Shown: positions 18,201-25,099 of the stretch, in pieces | Layout: each line of letters begins with the position of its first letter | Position numbering within the stretch: position 1 is the first letter of the stretch | Translations under genes and position numbers: made by a program | NCBI RefSeq assembly: GCF_000485595.1 | Contig: NW_014577088.1 | Location: 288,536 to 313,634 of the forward strand | Reading direction: 5' to 3' | Origin: Priapulus caudatus | Lineage: Eukaryota > Priapulida > Priapulimorpha > Priapulimorphida > Priapulidae | Length of the DNA stretch: 25,099 nucleotides | The notes under the pieces: generated by a model | The model's input: only the letters and a program-made list of their open reading frames with translations | What the model was told of the DNA's origin: nothing | The model's database searches: none

Positions 18201-20147
18201 TTTCTGCGTATCCGTGGGATCTTTTATGCTAAGAAGCCCTCTAATATGAACCTGCACTTTCTGTAGAATTTGCTGATTCTGTGGAGTCAATTGAATAGTC
18301 TGGATTTTTTGTCCCTGCACTGGTTTCGGTGCCAATTGTGGGACAGATGCTTGTGTGCTCTGAAGGTTGGACTGATGCTGATCGCTGTTCACAATTCGAC
18401 TAATCTGATCAGTGGCCAGCATCTGCACAGCAGATTGTGTCCCATGCTGAAGCACTACATTTGGCTGTGTACCTGGCTTCCCTTGCACAATCATCTGTGG
18501 CTGAGGTGAGCCGAACAGCAGCCTCTGTCCCTGTGACATGATCACTTGCTGTGAGTTCGTACCCTGTGACATCTGCCCCTGTGCCGTCGTGTAGTGTCCG
18601 ACCGACTGCGGTGCCATCACTGTCTGTGGCGATGACTGCAAGACCATGTACGGCGATGGCTGGGTGACAGGTATATGCCGTGGGCTAGAGTTTGGCTGTA
18701 TCACGGCATACTGTGGCACTGCAGTGTTGTTTTGTGAAGGAGCACTTATGGACGTGACCATCGTTGGCTGGGCAGAAACAGCAGAATAATATGCACTTGT
18801 TGAAATCAACGGTTGTTGCACACTTTCACCAGATTGTTGCGACACAGGAAAATGCTGTACAGTCGACGTTGGCTGACCAGCGGCAGAGTCTATGCCTGGC
18901 ACTGGCAGACTACTAGTCTGAGATCCCTGAATGGCATTATGTAGCACAACCCCATGTGAATTTTGGGAACCATGCTTATAATTCTGCTTCGGCAGCTTAA
19001 GCTGTTCATAAAGCAGTGAAGAATTCGTATTAGCGCTGACTGCCACTTGTTGTAGGTTAGGCACAGTCTGAGTATTACTGGGAGCAGTTTCTTGCATTTT
19101 CTTAGCAGCGATTAGGAACTGTCCCATAGTTTGCACATTAGGCACATTTGACTGAGAACTACACACGTGATTCTGCATCACCACCTTACTCCCAGTGTTG
19201 GCGATACTGGGCACTTGCTGATGCGGCTGGACAGAGGTCATCGGGAGAACTGGTTGAAGTTTTGACTCGGGCAAAGGTCCAGCACCCACAGAAATATTTG
19301 GTAAAACTAATTTACCTTGGTTCTGAATAAGCTGAGATATAGGCAGGTTCAAAAATACCTGCTGCCCATTGATCTGTGCACGCACTAACACAGTCTGTTG
19401 CTGCATCACTGCAGGTGGTGTAGCATTACTTTGATTTTGCACCATTATGTTCTGCAAGGACTGCATGCGAACTAACTCCACACTCTGAGATCCTGGAGCA
19501 ACAGGTCTGACGGCCTGCTGTAATGTCACCGCATTACCAGTCGGTTTCACAAAACTGCTTGCACCGGCGACAGCATTTTGTGCTTGTATGTGAAGGATTT
19601 GATTACCGTTGTACATCTGCTGTGTTGAGTTCACAGGTAGAAACTTCACGTCTTGGCTGCCACCGACGCTTATGGTCTGTACCTGGGTCGGTGCCTGACT
19701 CTGAATCACAATTCTGTTTGCATTTACTGCCGACGGCTGCGCATAAGCACCTAGACCAGACTCTGTACCATGCAGCACATTTTGCTGCTGATCAACGACA
19801 ACATGCGGCTGCCCAGGTAAGAGGTTCTGAATGTGTTGATTCGACTTGAGCATCAGGTGGTGGGGCAAGTGATTGGCAGAACCTCCTTGCACAGCTGTTG
19901 TTGGTGCAAACTGCGCAGGTGACGTCGATTGAGTCACCTGGAGAAGCAGTTGTGCCCCTCCAGCTCCTTTCTGACCCAGTCTATTCTCCACAGCATGTAG
20001 ATTCTGCTGCTGCCCATTGCTCCCATCGTACACTGCAGATATAATCTGCTGCTGTGTTACACTGCCCCCTACACGGTCACTGGTAAGAAAATCATCTAGA
20101 GCTGCTGGATCATTGATCACATCCAGCAGACACTTCCCTTCTTCCAT
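15297..20147 (-). CDS. BICRA: BICRA/BICRAL orthologue, GLTSCR1-domain ncBAF (GBAF) subunit
   Basis: A complete 1616-residue protein in one exon. In vertebrates BICRA and BICRAL define the non-canonical BAF (GBAF) SWI/SNF complex, where the GLTSCR1 domain helps recruit BRD9; the protein is nuclear. Three regions identify it. The N-terminus (CLLDVINDPAALDDFL, residues 6-21) matches human CLLDVICDPQALNDFL. The GLTSCR1 domain is at about residues 898-1000 (PFRSVKDACKQLLRFHVF, then ETFEAVSSGLLAKKEQML). The C-terminus LNEAIGSILS matches human LQSAIDSILN. Residues 30-620 are Gln/Ser/Val-rich. Conserved Gln-rich helical stretches lie at about 618-670 and 784-842. The tail is acidic, with Asp and Glu runs at about 1437-1475. 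The start has a strong context (A at -3, G at +4). Human BICRA is about 1560 residues and split into many exons, so the unbroken frame here is unusual. Confidence 0.96.
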   Translation of the reverse strand: MEEGKCLLDVINDPAALDDFLTSDRVGGSVTQQQIISAVYDGSNGQQQNLHAVENRLGQKGAGGAQLLLQVTQSTSPAQFAPTTAVQGGSANHLPHHLMLKSNQHIQNLLPGQPHVVVDQQQNVLHGTESGLGAYAQPSAVNANRIVIQSQAPTQVQTISVGGSQDVKFLPVNSTQQMYNGNQILHIQAQNAVAGASSFVKPTGNAVTLQQAVRPVAPGSQSVELVRMQSLQNIMVQNQSNATPPAVMQQQTVLVRAQINGQQVFLNLPISQLIQNQGKLVLPNISVGAGPLPESKLQPVLPMTSVQPHQQVPSIANTGSKVVMQNHVCSSQSNVPNVQTMGQFLIAAKKMQETAPSNTQTVPNLQQVAVSANTNSSLLYEQLKLPKQNYKHGSQNSHGVVLHNAIQGSQTSSLPVPGIDSAAGQPTSTVQHFPVSQQSGESVQQPLISTSAYYSAVSAQPTMVTSISAPSQNNTAVPQYAVIQPNSSPRHIPVTQPSPYMVLQSSPQTVMAPQSVGHYTTAQGQMSQGTNSQQVIMSQGQRLLFGSPQPQMIVQGKPGTQPNVVLQHGTQSAVQMLATDQISRIVNSDQHQSNLQSTQASVPQLAPKPVQGQKIQTIQLTPQNQQILQKVQVHIRGLLSIKDPTDTQKHRLQQLFNIQQTIINQGREAAIQSGIAQVQGQQAAVEPPVSMLDVKSSSSPKTNAIVSAVKPAETTSAKSHNSHLSNLLKRPVPIAIRPGTRPVTTTTSSVTVTTATSTMLQAPAQLSSVPAAGYSPVISFPNKLRVGNQIVQLPSAAQEQLRQFQEYLKTLPLEQQKALVEKQKQVLMNKGGPALANLVQLPGVKATATSSPAKHGSATSPSTSSAAETSKGSKRPGSATGRTPVLKSSRIQQQLTKDQNLCTRAARQTAQVPFRSVKDACKQLLRFHVFTSKLPASEDPGEMDETFEAVSSGLLAKKEQMLRQFQLMLLQESQRESPSWERVMLNRLLVRQERDELKADRTSADAGQYSVPEELVLKLDEIIKKQRVAAATTDATEMNSDSDKYGSSSAEDLDSSKAFNKLEVENSSDNDEERTAVKHDTPVIDDVYRSVSTTPPSSATSTADFDSSLVSPLNTFTTAGYSVSPCSSSLTYTGQTEIESIPKQSLVDSPTILPTSNSDVLMSSNLSQPNSESLNLPLSLESIIQQTLSDEDSFMDSDPYCFQSEVSADGALLVSEENGVADSPTKESVTELAEPGCLGGNNEAPTYVLTAADCRMQRSLNKVNSKSEACAKALAEDRCSDRKPSTDQPRVMEGAERAFTPDPQEYCDNVPSPNAVSRRRDILENALVEGENEYFALNGLPEDAYHTQEAGAGGDNEAEESMDESQAAVQTLLMTHPSLDIVDYAGDYADSSYDYAEYVDAKQEYTGAKEAVAAATTYDPDANRVVVVNGCGDGESGADDDDDDDGQTRFAAASASAGEDAEEEEEEETCEEVEMRKQTMDAVSSILGIDGSMAEDETGYDVVVGDDDYARAAKVYRPVDYCEEYDDDDDAAADVYARGAANPSDYDAAADVYARGAANPSDYDAGENGDDDGKCMMDPNYSALACTFDDGAAEGGEKLCDQGDAELNEAIGSILS
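15456..15557 (-). repeat. Two 51-bp in-frame repeats in the BICRA tail
   Basis: Two adjacent 51-bp units (15456-15506 and 15507-15557) differ by one base. Each encodes DAAADVYARGAANPSDY at about residues 1531-1564. They sit in a very GC-rich stretch with GAC triplet runs (GTC on the plus strand at about 15558-15579 and 15811-15831), a setting that favours replication slippage. Confidence 0.92.
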
Positions 20148-20193
20148 TTTCAGCTCTCGTTTTAGCTAGCATAGAGAGTGGTTCCGTCATCAT
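20110..20193 (-). other. Upstream reading frame overlapping the BICRA start
   Basis: Two adjacent ATGs (20191-20193, 20188-20190) and a third at 20170-20172 share one frame, which begins MMTEPLSMLAKT. It runs past the BICRA ATG in another frame and stops at 20110-20112. If this leader is in the mRNA, ribosomes that start here cannot reinitiate at the main ATG, so it would lower BICRA translation. Confidence 0.5.
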
Positions 20194-20201
20194 TGTGCCA
20201 T
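20190..20201 (-). other. Three-codon upstream reading frame
   Basis: ATG GCA CAA TGA in the BICRA leader. Its stop codon overlaps the first ATG of the frame that runs into the main CDS (ATGATG arrangement), which would allow termination and re-start. Confidence 0.45.
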
Positions 20202-20218
20202 CCTATGACACAGGTAAA

Positions 20219-20263
20219 TTAGTGGAAGTTTATGTATTTATCTGTTACGATAACCAGATACAT
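20219..20263 (-). other. Fourteen-codon upstream reading frame
   Basis: ATG at 20261-20263 opens MYLVIVTDKYINFH and ends at TAA 20219-20221, entirely within the predicted BICRA leader exon. Confidence 0.45.
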
Positions 20264-20286
20264 GTGACTTGCTAGCAGTCGTGATC

Positions 20287-20292
20287 TTACAT
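20287..20292 (-). other. Start-stop element (ATGTAA) in the BICRA leader
   Basis: An ATG directly followed by TAA, with A at -3, 18 bases into the predicted leader exon. In other eukaryotes such minimal upstream frames stall ribosomes and repress the main frame. Here this is inference from sequence only; the same bases (GATGTAAGA) resemble a splice donor. Confidence 0.4.
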
Positions 20293-20671
20293 CTTGCTTG
20301 AAGGATACCCTGTGAAATAAACAGAACAGTCAAACAATAAAACAGATTTCAAGATCAGATAAAATCGAATGCGGTGGCATGATAGCGTAGAAAATGCTTG
20401 CAATATGTGCGAAGCTAAAATACTAACTTAATCCTTTTTTACCCCACTACTTTGCTCTAACATTAAAGCGATGTTTTTACCAACCATTTTCATATTTTCT
20501 CAACAGTTCTGATACTTTCTGGTACTTCTTGTATAACACCAAATGTATAAAGTAAGGCTAACATGTCATAGAACACTCGCACAACATTTTGCCACCAATA
20601 TGTGATCCAACAATCAGCATTTCAAACTAGATTCTTTACATATGCCAACAAACCTAGCGTGTGATTTTTGC

Positions 20672-20681
20672 TCTCGCGAGA
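20672..20681. promoter_or_regulatory. TCTCGCGAGA palindrome, likely BICRA promoter element
   Basis: A perfect 10-bp palindrome 525 bases upstream of the BICRA ATG. This motif is a known strong core-promoter element in animals, bound by BANP and earlier linked to Kaiso/ZBTB33, and drives housekeeping genes. It is palindromic, so it gives no direction; BICRA is the nearest start codon. A first BICRA exon would lie just to its left. Confidence 0.5.
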
Positions 20682-21900
20682 CCAGAACGCTGTCTCTCCA
20701 CTAGGTTAGTTTCCTTTGTATACATTTCGGGATAGGTAAGAGAGAAGGAAATTAAGTTTGTTGGAGGTAAACAAGTGACAAAGTTTATAAGGGAGGCTGT
20801 GGCACAGTGTGTGTGGGATGTAACACACTACTACCTAGGTCAGGGATAGTTTTAGGGTTTGCGGTAAAAACGCTCAATCAAGGGAAACAGTCGGAATATA
20901 TGACTTATAAGTTTTAATTAATATTTCAAAAAGATATTCACATAAATATGTAACATTCCTACCAAGATTCAAGACAAATGGCAATATTTAGTCTGAAATG
21001 CGTATGCGGTATGGTGCACAAAGTATTGACATTGTCTGCGTGTGATCTGCCCTCATGGGTAGGTATAAATTACTATAATCAACAATAATATGATCAATAT
21101 GTCGCATCGCTAACTCTGCATGCAATTGTATAACATTCATGGAATCACACTGTTATGTTTCAAGTTATACAAAATAAACATGACAGTAGGAAAACGATTG
21201 CGAGTTTACCGTTCAGCGGTTCCACACTGTAGGCATTTTCAGAACCATCGTGTGAGAAGATATCCTTATAATCGGCCAACATTTTCATGTTTGCTAGCGT
21301 CTATGGAAATTGCGATTAATTACAGTTAGACTTTGGATAACCGAAGTGCTAGAACACAATGATTTTGAACCAAACGCAAAACCAAACCTGGAAATATATT
21401 CAAGATTTATCAAACAATATGGCGACTTTTTTTGAAACGTGCTGCCACCTACACTGAGGTACGGCAATGACAACGGCGACCTGTTTGTGACCCCTTAGAT
21501 CAAGGCCCGTAGCCAAGGATTTCTGGTTACGCGTATACTATAAAAAGAAATGCATATGCATGTCAAGTTAAAATTAGACATGCTGTGTGTTTTTTTGTAT
21601 TTCCATTACGCCTAGTACGGAGTAATGCTGACTCAAATCGCAATTTTCCAATTAACCGACCTAGCTCTACTTGTAGTTGTAGCAGAGTTGTAGTAACTTC
21701 AACTAACTTGTAGTTGTAGTTGTACCAGAGCAATCAACTTATTTATTGATTTATATGCTCTGCTTGTACTCTGTAAAATAACAACACGCGAATAATTCAT
21801 ACCGAATAATACCGAATAATTCATAATTCTCCGACCTCGAAATTAACCACCCCCGAAATAATTGTCCGTCAAGTCTGAAAGGTCCGCCAACTTTCTGAGC
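20682..21900. other. Intergenic region between BICRA and BARD1, no gene seen
   Basis: About 1.2 kb, AT-rich, separating the BICRA promoter palindrome from the BARD1 promoter area. The only notable sequence is a GTAGTT-rich tract near 21671-21725. Open frames are short and unsupported. Confidence 0.5.
21671..21725. repeat. Imperfect TTGTAG-rich tract
   Basis: Clusters of ttgtagttgtag separated by cagag and an aacttcaacta segment. Low-complexity sequence of unknown origin. Confidence 0.5.
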
Positions 21901-21928
21901 GGAATATTTATCTTTGACGGCGGCCGGG

Positions 21929-21972
21929 ATTGGCTGATACCAAGCATGGCCTCAATAGTAACTGGCGCGATT
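21929..21972 (+). promoter_or_regulatory. Putative BARD1 proximal promoter: inverted CCAAT and E2F-like site
   Basis: ATTGG (inverted CCAAT) at 21929-21933 and TGGCGCGATT at 21963-21972, one base away from an E2F consensus, lie 87-130 bases upstream of the BARD1 ATG. A local GC-rich patch (gacggcggccggg) sits just to their left. E2F control would suit a DNA-repair gene used in S phase. The sites are short, so this is suggestive only. Confidence 0.4.
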
Positions 21973-21998
21973 TTTAGTTTTAGTTTTAGTTTTGTTTT
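21972..21998. repeat. TTTTAG/TTTTG simple repeat
   Basis: Four tandem TTTTAG-like units then TTTTG units, in the presumed BARD1 5' UTR or promoter. Confidence 0.7.
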
Positions 21999-22058
21999 GT
22001 TGAACCGACACCGTTCGTGGAAATTTATATAATATCAACATTGAATTCATTCAGTGCA

Positions 22059-22129
22059 ATGGAAAGTGGCTGGCAAGCAACTAGAAAAGCACTATTGCGT
22101 CTTGGAGAGTTGCTTTTGTGTGAAATATG
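22059..22129 (+). CDS. BARD1: BARD1 orthologue, first coding exon (start of the RING domain)
   Basis: BARD1 pairs with BRCA1 through its RING domain to form a nuclear ubiquitin ligase acting in homologous recombination. The ATG has G at -3 and G at +4. The peptide contains WQATRKALLRLGELLLCEI, which aligns without gaps to human WAHSRAALDRLEKLLRCSR, the helix leading into the RING. Cys21 matches the first zinc ligand. The exon stops after TG, followed by a donor (ATATG|GTAAAG); the split codon would be the second ligand cysteine. I recall the human exon 1 boundary at the second base of the same cysteine codon, so position and phase agree. The N-terminal extension is shorter than in human (20 against 49 residues before the first Cys). 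Exon 2 is not found in the remaining 2.97 kb. Confidence 0.78.
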
Positions 22130-22482
22130 GTAAAGTTTCCATGTGTCTGAAGTTTTTGGTGATGTTGATTGTTGTTATTAATAATATTAATAATATTATG
22201 TTAACTTGTAATGTTAGTTGCCTTTTAGGCAGTGGCTACGGGTACGGTAGCTGTATCTTAAAGTTAATGTCTCGAGGCTACGGGTACGTAGCGGGAGGGT
22301 TTTTTTTTTCGCTATGTCCAAGTCATAAGAAGAGAAAATAGCATAAGCTCTAGTCAAGTTAACGAGCGCTGCCATGGTCTGATAAATCAACGTGCCTCAG
22401 AAACTCCATGTTTTATATGGTGGCATTCCACTGCATTGTCCACCGATAAGTGTTTAAACCACTAACCCTAATGCCTAACGCT

Positions 22483-22936
22483 AAGCCTAGGAACACCACC
22501 TGTGCGATTTCTTACGGCTGGCCGCTTGCGATCTATACAATACCGGTGCCGGGTCGCGCGCGATGTGTCCCGGTCTTCCCGGCAGCGCGTATGTTTCGCG
22601 CGCGATCCCATACGACCGGCGCATCGCTTGCATTCAACATGTTGAATATTCCCGCCCGGTTTCCATCGCTTGCGCACAGCGCATGCGGCGTTGCATGCGC
22701 TTGCACCCAAAAAAGCCGTGCCCAACACAATGAACAATCGTGTTCGAACCAGCGATTGTTTTAGCAGCCAAGCAAGGTAGGCAACGAAGCTAGGAAGCCG
22801 TTAGAGTGGTTTGCACCGGACAGGATGTGTCGCAGCTGTACCGCAACTCGTACGGCGTTCTAAAATCATGTGAGCGAACGATGACTACGCTGACGGGCCG
22901 GGCAGCGTACAGAATCGCTAGTGTGTCCTAGGCTTT
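22483..22936. mobile_element. GC-rich inverted-repeat element (MITE-like)
   Basis: AAGCCTAGGAACAC at the left is matched by GTGTCCTAGGCTTT at the right (reverse complement AAAGCCTAGGACAC). The interior is GC- and CpG-rich, unlike the flanks, and carries a perfect 16-bp palindrome ATTCAACATGTTGAAT (22632-22647) followed by ATTCCCG. The reverse complement of this core resembles GGAATATACAACATGTTT in the element at 7080-7533, suggesting related families. The exact ends and target duplication are unclear. No protein is encoded. Confidence 0.5.
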
Positions 22937-23484
22937 AACCTAAACCCTATTTTTAAAAATATATTAAAAATTAATTTTTAATGTTGTAAAAATTTAATTG
23001 TTGTTATTAAATGTTGTAAATACAATCAGTAAATATTTGCGTTATGATTGGAAAAAGAATGTTTAAACAAGATAAAGATTAGAAAAATACAGAAACAGGA
23101 AAATAATTAGAAAAGGAGTATGGGAGTTGCGATCCTTTCGACTGCCGTGTTCATATAAACTTGGACGCCCGCGATGGTACGTGCTAAGGCGTAATCGAGT
23201 ATATTAGATAACTAGAATTTTTGGATGTGCTATGGTATATTACGACATTGTGACGTCGTTGAGCCGACAAAACAAGTTCAACCAAATAGCAGCGCTCATT
23301 TAGAAGCCCTATGTTCTTTGATTTTCAGCTAGGAAAAAAAATCACGCGGACGGGAAGCCATTCGCTGTCATACTTAACGATGTACCAAAGATCGCTGGCG
23401 GTGGCGCCAGACTTCGGTAAATAACGCCTTGGAAATCGTAAATCACGGATTTGAGAAGTTTAGATGAGCTAGAACCCTAATGCC

Positions 23485-23975
23485 CAGGGTTCTCCCACAC
23501 GTTGCGCCAACGGGGCGCGCGCGCCCCGTTTGGGAAAACTCCCCCCTGTTGGTTGTGCAATCCGGTGCGCCACCGATTAAATACCCTCCGGCCCCGATTA
23601 AATTCCACCAGCAATAAAAGTTTGCCAGCGAGGGAATAGCGATAGTCAAAATTCTCCATCGACCAGAACACCGCAGTCACGTGTATTTTTTACCGTGTCC
23701 ACGCATGCACTGCAGACAATACACAATACAAACAGCTGCAACCTGTTCCCACACGCAACATCTAACCTGTACACCGATGCTTCTGGGCGTATCTTATCAT
23801 AACACGAGAACCCAGAAATGACGTCCTCTATGGCGTGTGGTTGTACCGATTTTTAGCGCATTAATATGGGTGGTACCGGGCTAATAAAAACACGCCCACC
23901 CGGACCCCCCCCACCCCTCACCGCTTCCCCTCCTCCTCCACCCTGTTTGAAATTTCATCCTGGGATGAAACCCTG
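23485..23975. mobile_element. CAGGG-ended repeat element, copy A (about 491 bp)
   Basis: Starts CAGGGTTCTCCCAC and ends, reverse complemented, CAGGGTTTCATCCCAGG. Shares many blocks with copy B (24437-24942): cgtttgggaaaactcccccctg, gattaaattccacca, caataaaagtttg, and a C-rich block before the right end. Flanks TAATGCC and TAACGCC are a possible 7-bp target duplication with one mismatch. Non-coding; short open frames on both strands follow the repeat. The CAGGG ends suggest a hAT-like non-autonomous element. Confidence 0.72.
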
Positions 23976-24107
23976 TAACGCCTAACCATAACCATAACCC
24001 AAACCTAGTGGTTGTGGTGGGTTTTTCGTTTTGGTTTGTATTGGCTGGTTCTTTTGCGTGTGTGGCTATCCTATATAGGATTGACCGCTAACCCTAAACC
24101 TAAACTC
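23976..24107. repeat. Degenerate telomere-like CCTAA motifs
   Basis: cctaaccataaccataaccc lies directly after element A (from about 23981), and ctaaccctaaacctaaac occurs near 24088-24105. They resemble the TTAGGG-type animal telomere repeat but are short and irregular. Confidence 0.5.
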
Positions 24108-24436
24108 CCCAAAAAGGGCTTCAACGACCGACGGCTACCAGTACCGTCCAGGCGCCACTGCGTACTTTTTACTTGCGGGAACGAAGTAATCGCGTCCCTT
24201 CTCAAAAAATTCATCAGTAGTCCGGTATCCTACATTACGATATTACATTTACATGGCCCGCTTTTTTCAATTATTTGAAGAACTACGCAAGCATTGAAAA
24301 ATTTAATATATTATAAATTGAGCCTACCATTGCGGAAAGACGTGAGATTGCTCGCTAGCTAATAGACTAGAGTAATAACTAATATTTATTGATCAAGTGA
24401 ATCGCAGTACAAATCGTGATGAATTTTATATGCATA
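24108..24436. other. Spacer between elements A and B, nothing recognised
   Basis: AT-rich sequence without genes or clear repeats. Confidence 0.5.
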
Positions 24437-24942
24437 CAGGGTTCTCTCCTACGTGCGGCAAGTGACAGGGGCGCAGGCCCCGTTTGGAAAACTCCCCCCT
24501 GTTTTCAAATCGGTCCGCGCCCGTTTTAAAAATACCCTCCGCGCGCCGATTAAATTCCACCACAATAAAAGTTTGCGCAGAGCGGGAATGCGAGCGCAAG
24601 TAATTCCCATTCGCCAGGGACAACCAGCGTGGTATATTTTTACTTGCACTTGCAGAACAATACGACAAGGTTAGCAAACAGCTAAGCGCTGTCCCAGCTG
24701 TGCTCCACACATCAACACCGCTAAAAACCTGAACACTCGAGCTCGTGCTTACTATATATACATAGAACCTCGCAAAATACCCGTCTATGGTGTGGTGCGA
24801 TTTTACGAATTAATAGTGGTGACGGTAAAAAAAAACACCCCGCTGGAACCCCGCTAAGTTTTTCACACCCTCCCCCTCCCCCCTCGCCCTTCTCCGCTCC
24901 CCTCCCCCTGTTTTGAATTTCCATCCTGGGAGAAAACCGCTG
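24437..24942. mobile_element. CAGGG-ended repeat element, copy B (about 506 bp)
   Basis: Same orientation as copy A and collinear with it, but with many substitutions and small indels, so the insertions are old or come from different subfamilies. The right end is mutated (CAGCGGTTTTCTCCCAGG reverse complemented). The pyrimidine-rich block at about 24865-24910 corresponds to the C-rich block of copy A. No clear target duplication. Confidence 0.7.
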
Positions 24943-25099
24943 ATAGATAAATGTCATGCGTAATTGCCATTGGTAAGTAAAAAGGTGGGCATGCTGTGGG
25001 AAAATTCAAGAACTGTGCTGTTTTGTACCGCCCTAAACAGACATCGTGATCATCATCATCATTAGTCAGCACCCTAACCTGATCCGGAGATTTATAGCC

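Larger units (their letters stand above)
20148..20309 (-). other. Predicted BICRA 5' leader in the coding exon, with splice acceptor
   Basis: On the minus strand a long pyrimidine-rich stretch (tgactgttctgtttatttcacag) gives a strong acceptor ending at 20310, so the coding exon probably starts at 20309 with 162 bases of leader. This implies an untranslated first exon further upstream, near the promoter palindrome at 20672. I could not choose its donor. The leader carries four upstream reading frames, listed separately. Confidence 0.55.
22130..25099 (+). other. Presumed BARD1 intron 1 (continues past window)
   Basis: No exon matching the BARD1 RING (Cys-His-Cys spacing) is visible in any frame here. 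The interval is dominated by three inverted-repeat elements and short CCTAA motifs. A pair of direct repeats (ggctacgggtacg) lies near 22232 and 22274. Confidence 0.45.

Noticed and set aside
22136-25099. Search for BARD1 exon 2 (remaining RING cysteines and histidine)
   Set aside because: One acceptor near 22676 precedes a cysteine-rich stretch, but the spacing is wrong and it lies inside an inverted-repeat element.
1-25099. tRNA, rRNA or snRNA genes
   Set aside because: I looked for T-arm-like sequences (for example near 22743, gttcgaacc) but found no cloverleaf that pairs; none can be supported.

Overview
The window looks like a piece of an invertebrate animal nuclear genome. It is AT-rich and mostly non-coding, with spliceosomal introns, many microsatellites, short inverted-repeat transposons and vertebrate-like gene families. 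The two recognisable genes are a BICRA/GLTSCR1 orthologue (ncBAF chromatin-remodelling subunit) on the minus strand and the first coding exon of a BARD1 orthologue on the plus strand. BARD1 and its partner BRCA1 are missing from flies, so a non-dipteran animal, perhaps a marine lophotrochozoan, fits best. I cannot name the species.

Layout. Bases 1-396 are the end of a 42-bp minisatellite that stays open in frame. Bases 381-2683 are a unique-looking flank that recurs at 9319-11643. Between the two copies (about 2.7-7.1 kb) lie three phase-compatible plus-strand exons (3001-3098, 4102-4132, 6880-7080) that look like the 3' end of an unidentified gene. Its stop codon sits exactly at the left edge of a 454-bp inverted-repeat element (7080-7533). 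A longer copy of the 42-bp array follows (about 7.6-9.32 kb), then the second copy of the flank. From about 7977 to about 11.6 kb the sequence is full of single-base indels relative to copy 1, as expected of an uncorrected long read used to fill an assembly gap; reading frames there should not be trusted.

Bases 11.65-15.3 kb are gene-poor and hold a 353-bp inverted-repeat element. The BICRA coding sequence (15297-20147, minus) is complete, 1616 codons, in one uninterrupted exon. It has the conserved N-terminal motif, the GLTSCR1 domain, and an acidic, GC-rich C-terminal tail ending in a conserved short helix motif. Its leader has a strong splice acceptor at 20309/20310 and four upstream reading frames, one of them a bare start-stop. 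A TCTCGCGAGA promoter palindrome lies at 20672-20681.

BARD1 exon 1 (22059-22129, plus) is transcribed away from BICRA and is preceded by CCAAT and E2F-like sites. Its intron falls inside the second RING cysteine codon, the position and phase I recall for human BARD1. The rest of the window (22.13-25.1 kb) would be BARD1 intron 1. It is filled by a GC-rich inverted-repeat element, two diverged copies of a roughly 500-bp CAGGG-ended element, and short telomere-like CCTAA motifs. BICRA and BARD1 thus form a head-to-head pair sharing about 1.9 kb between start codons, and the unidentified plus-strand gene converges on BICRA from the left.
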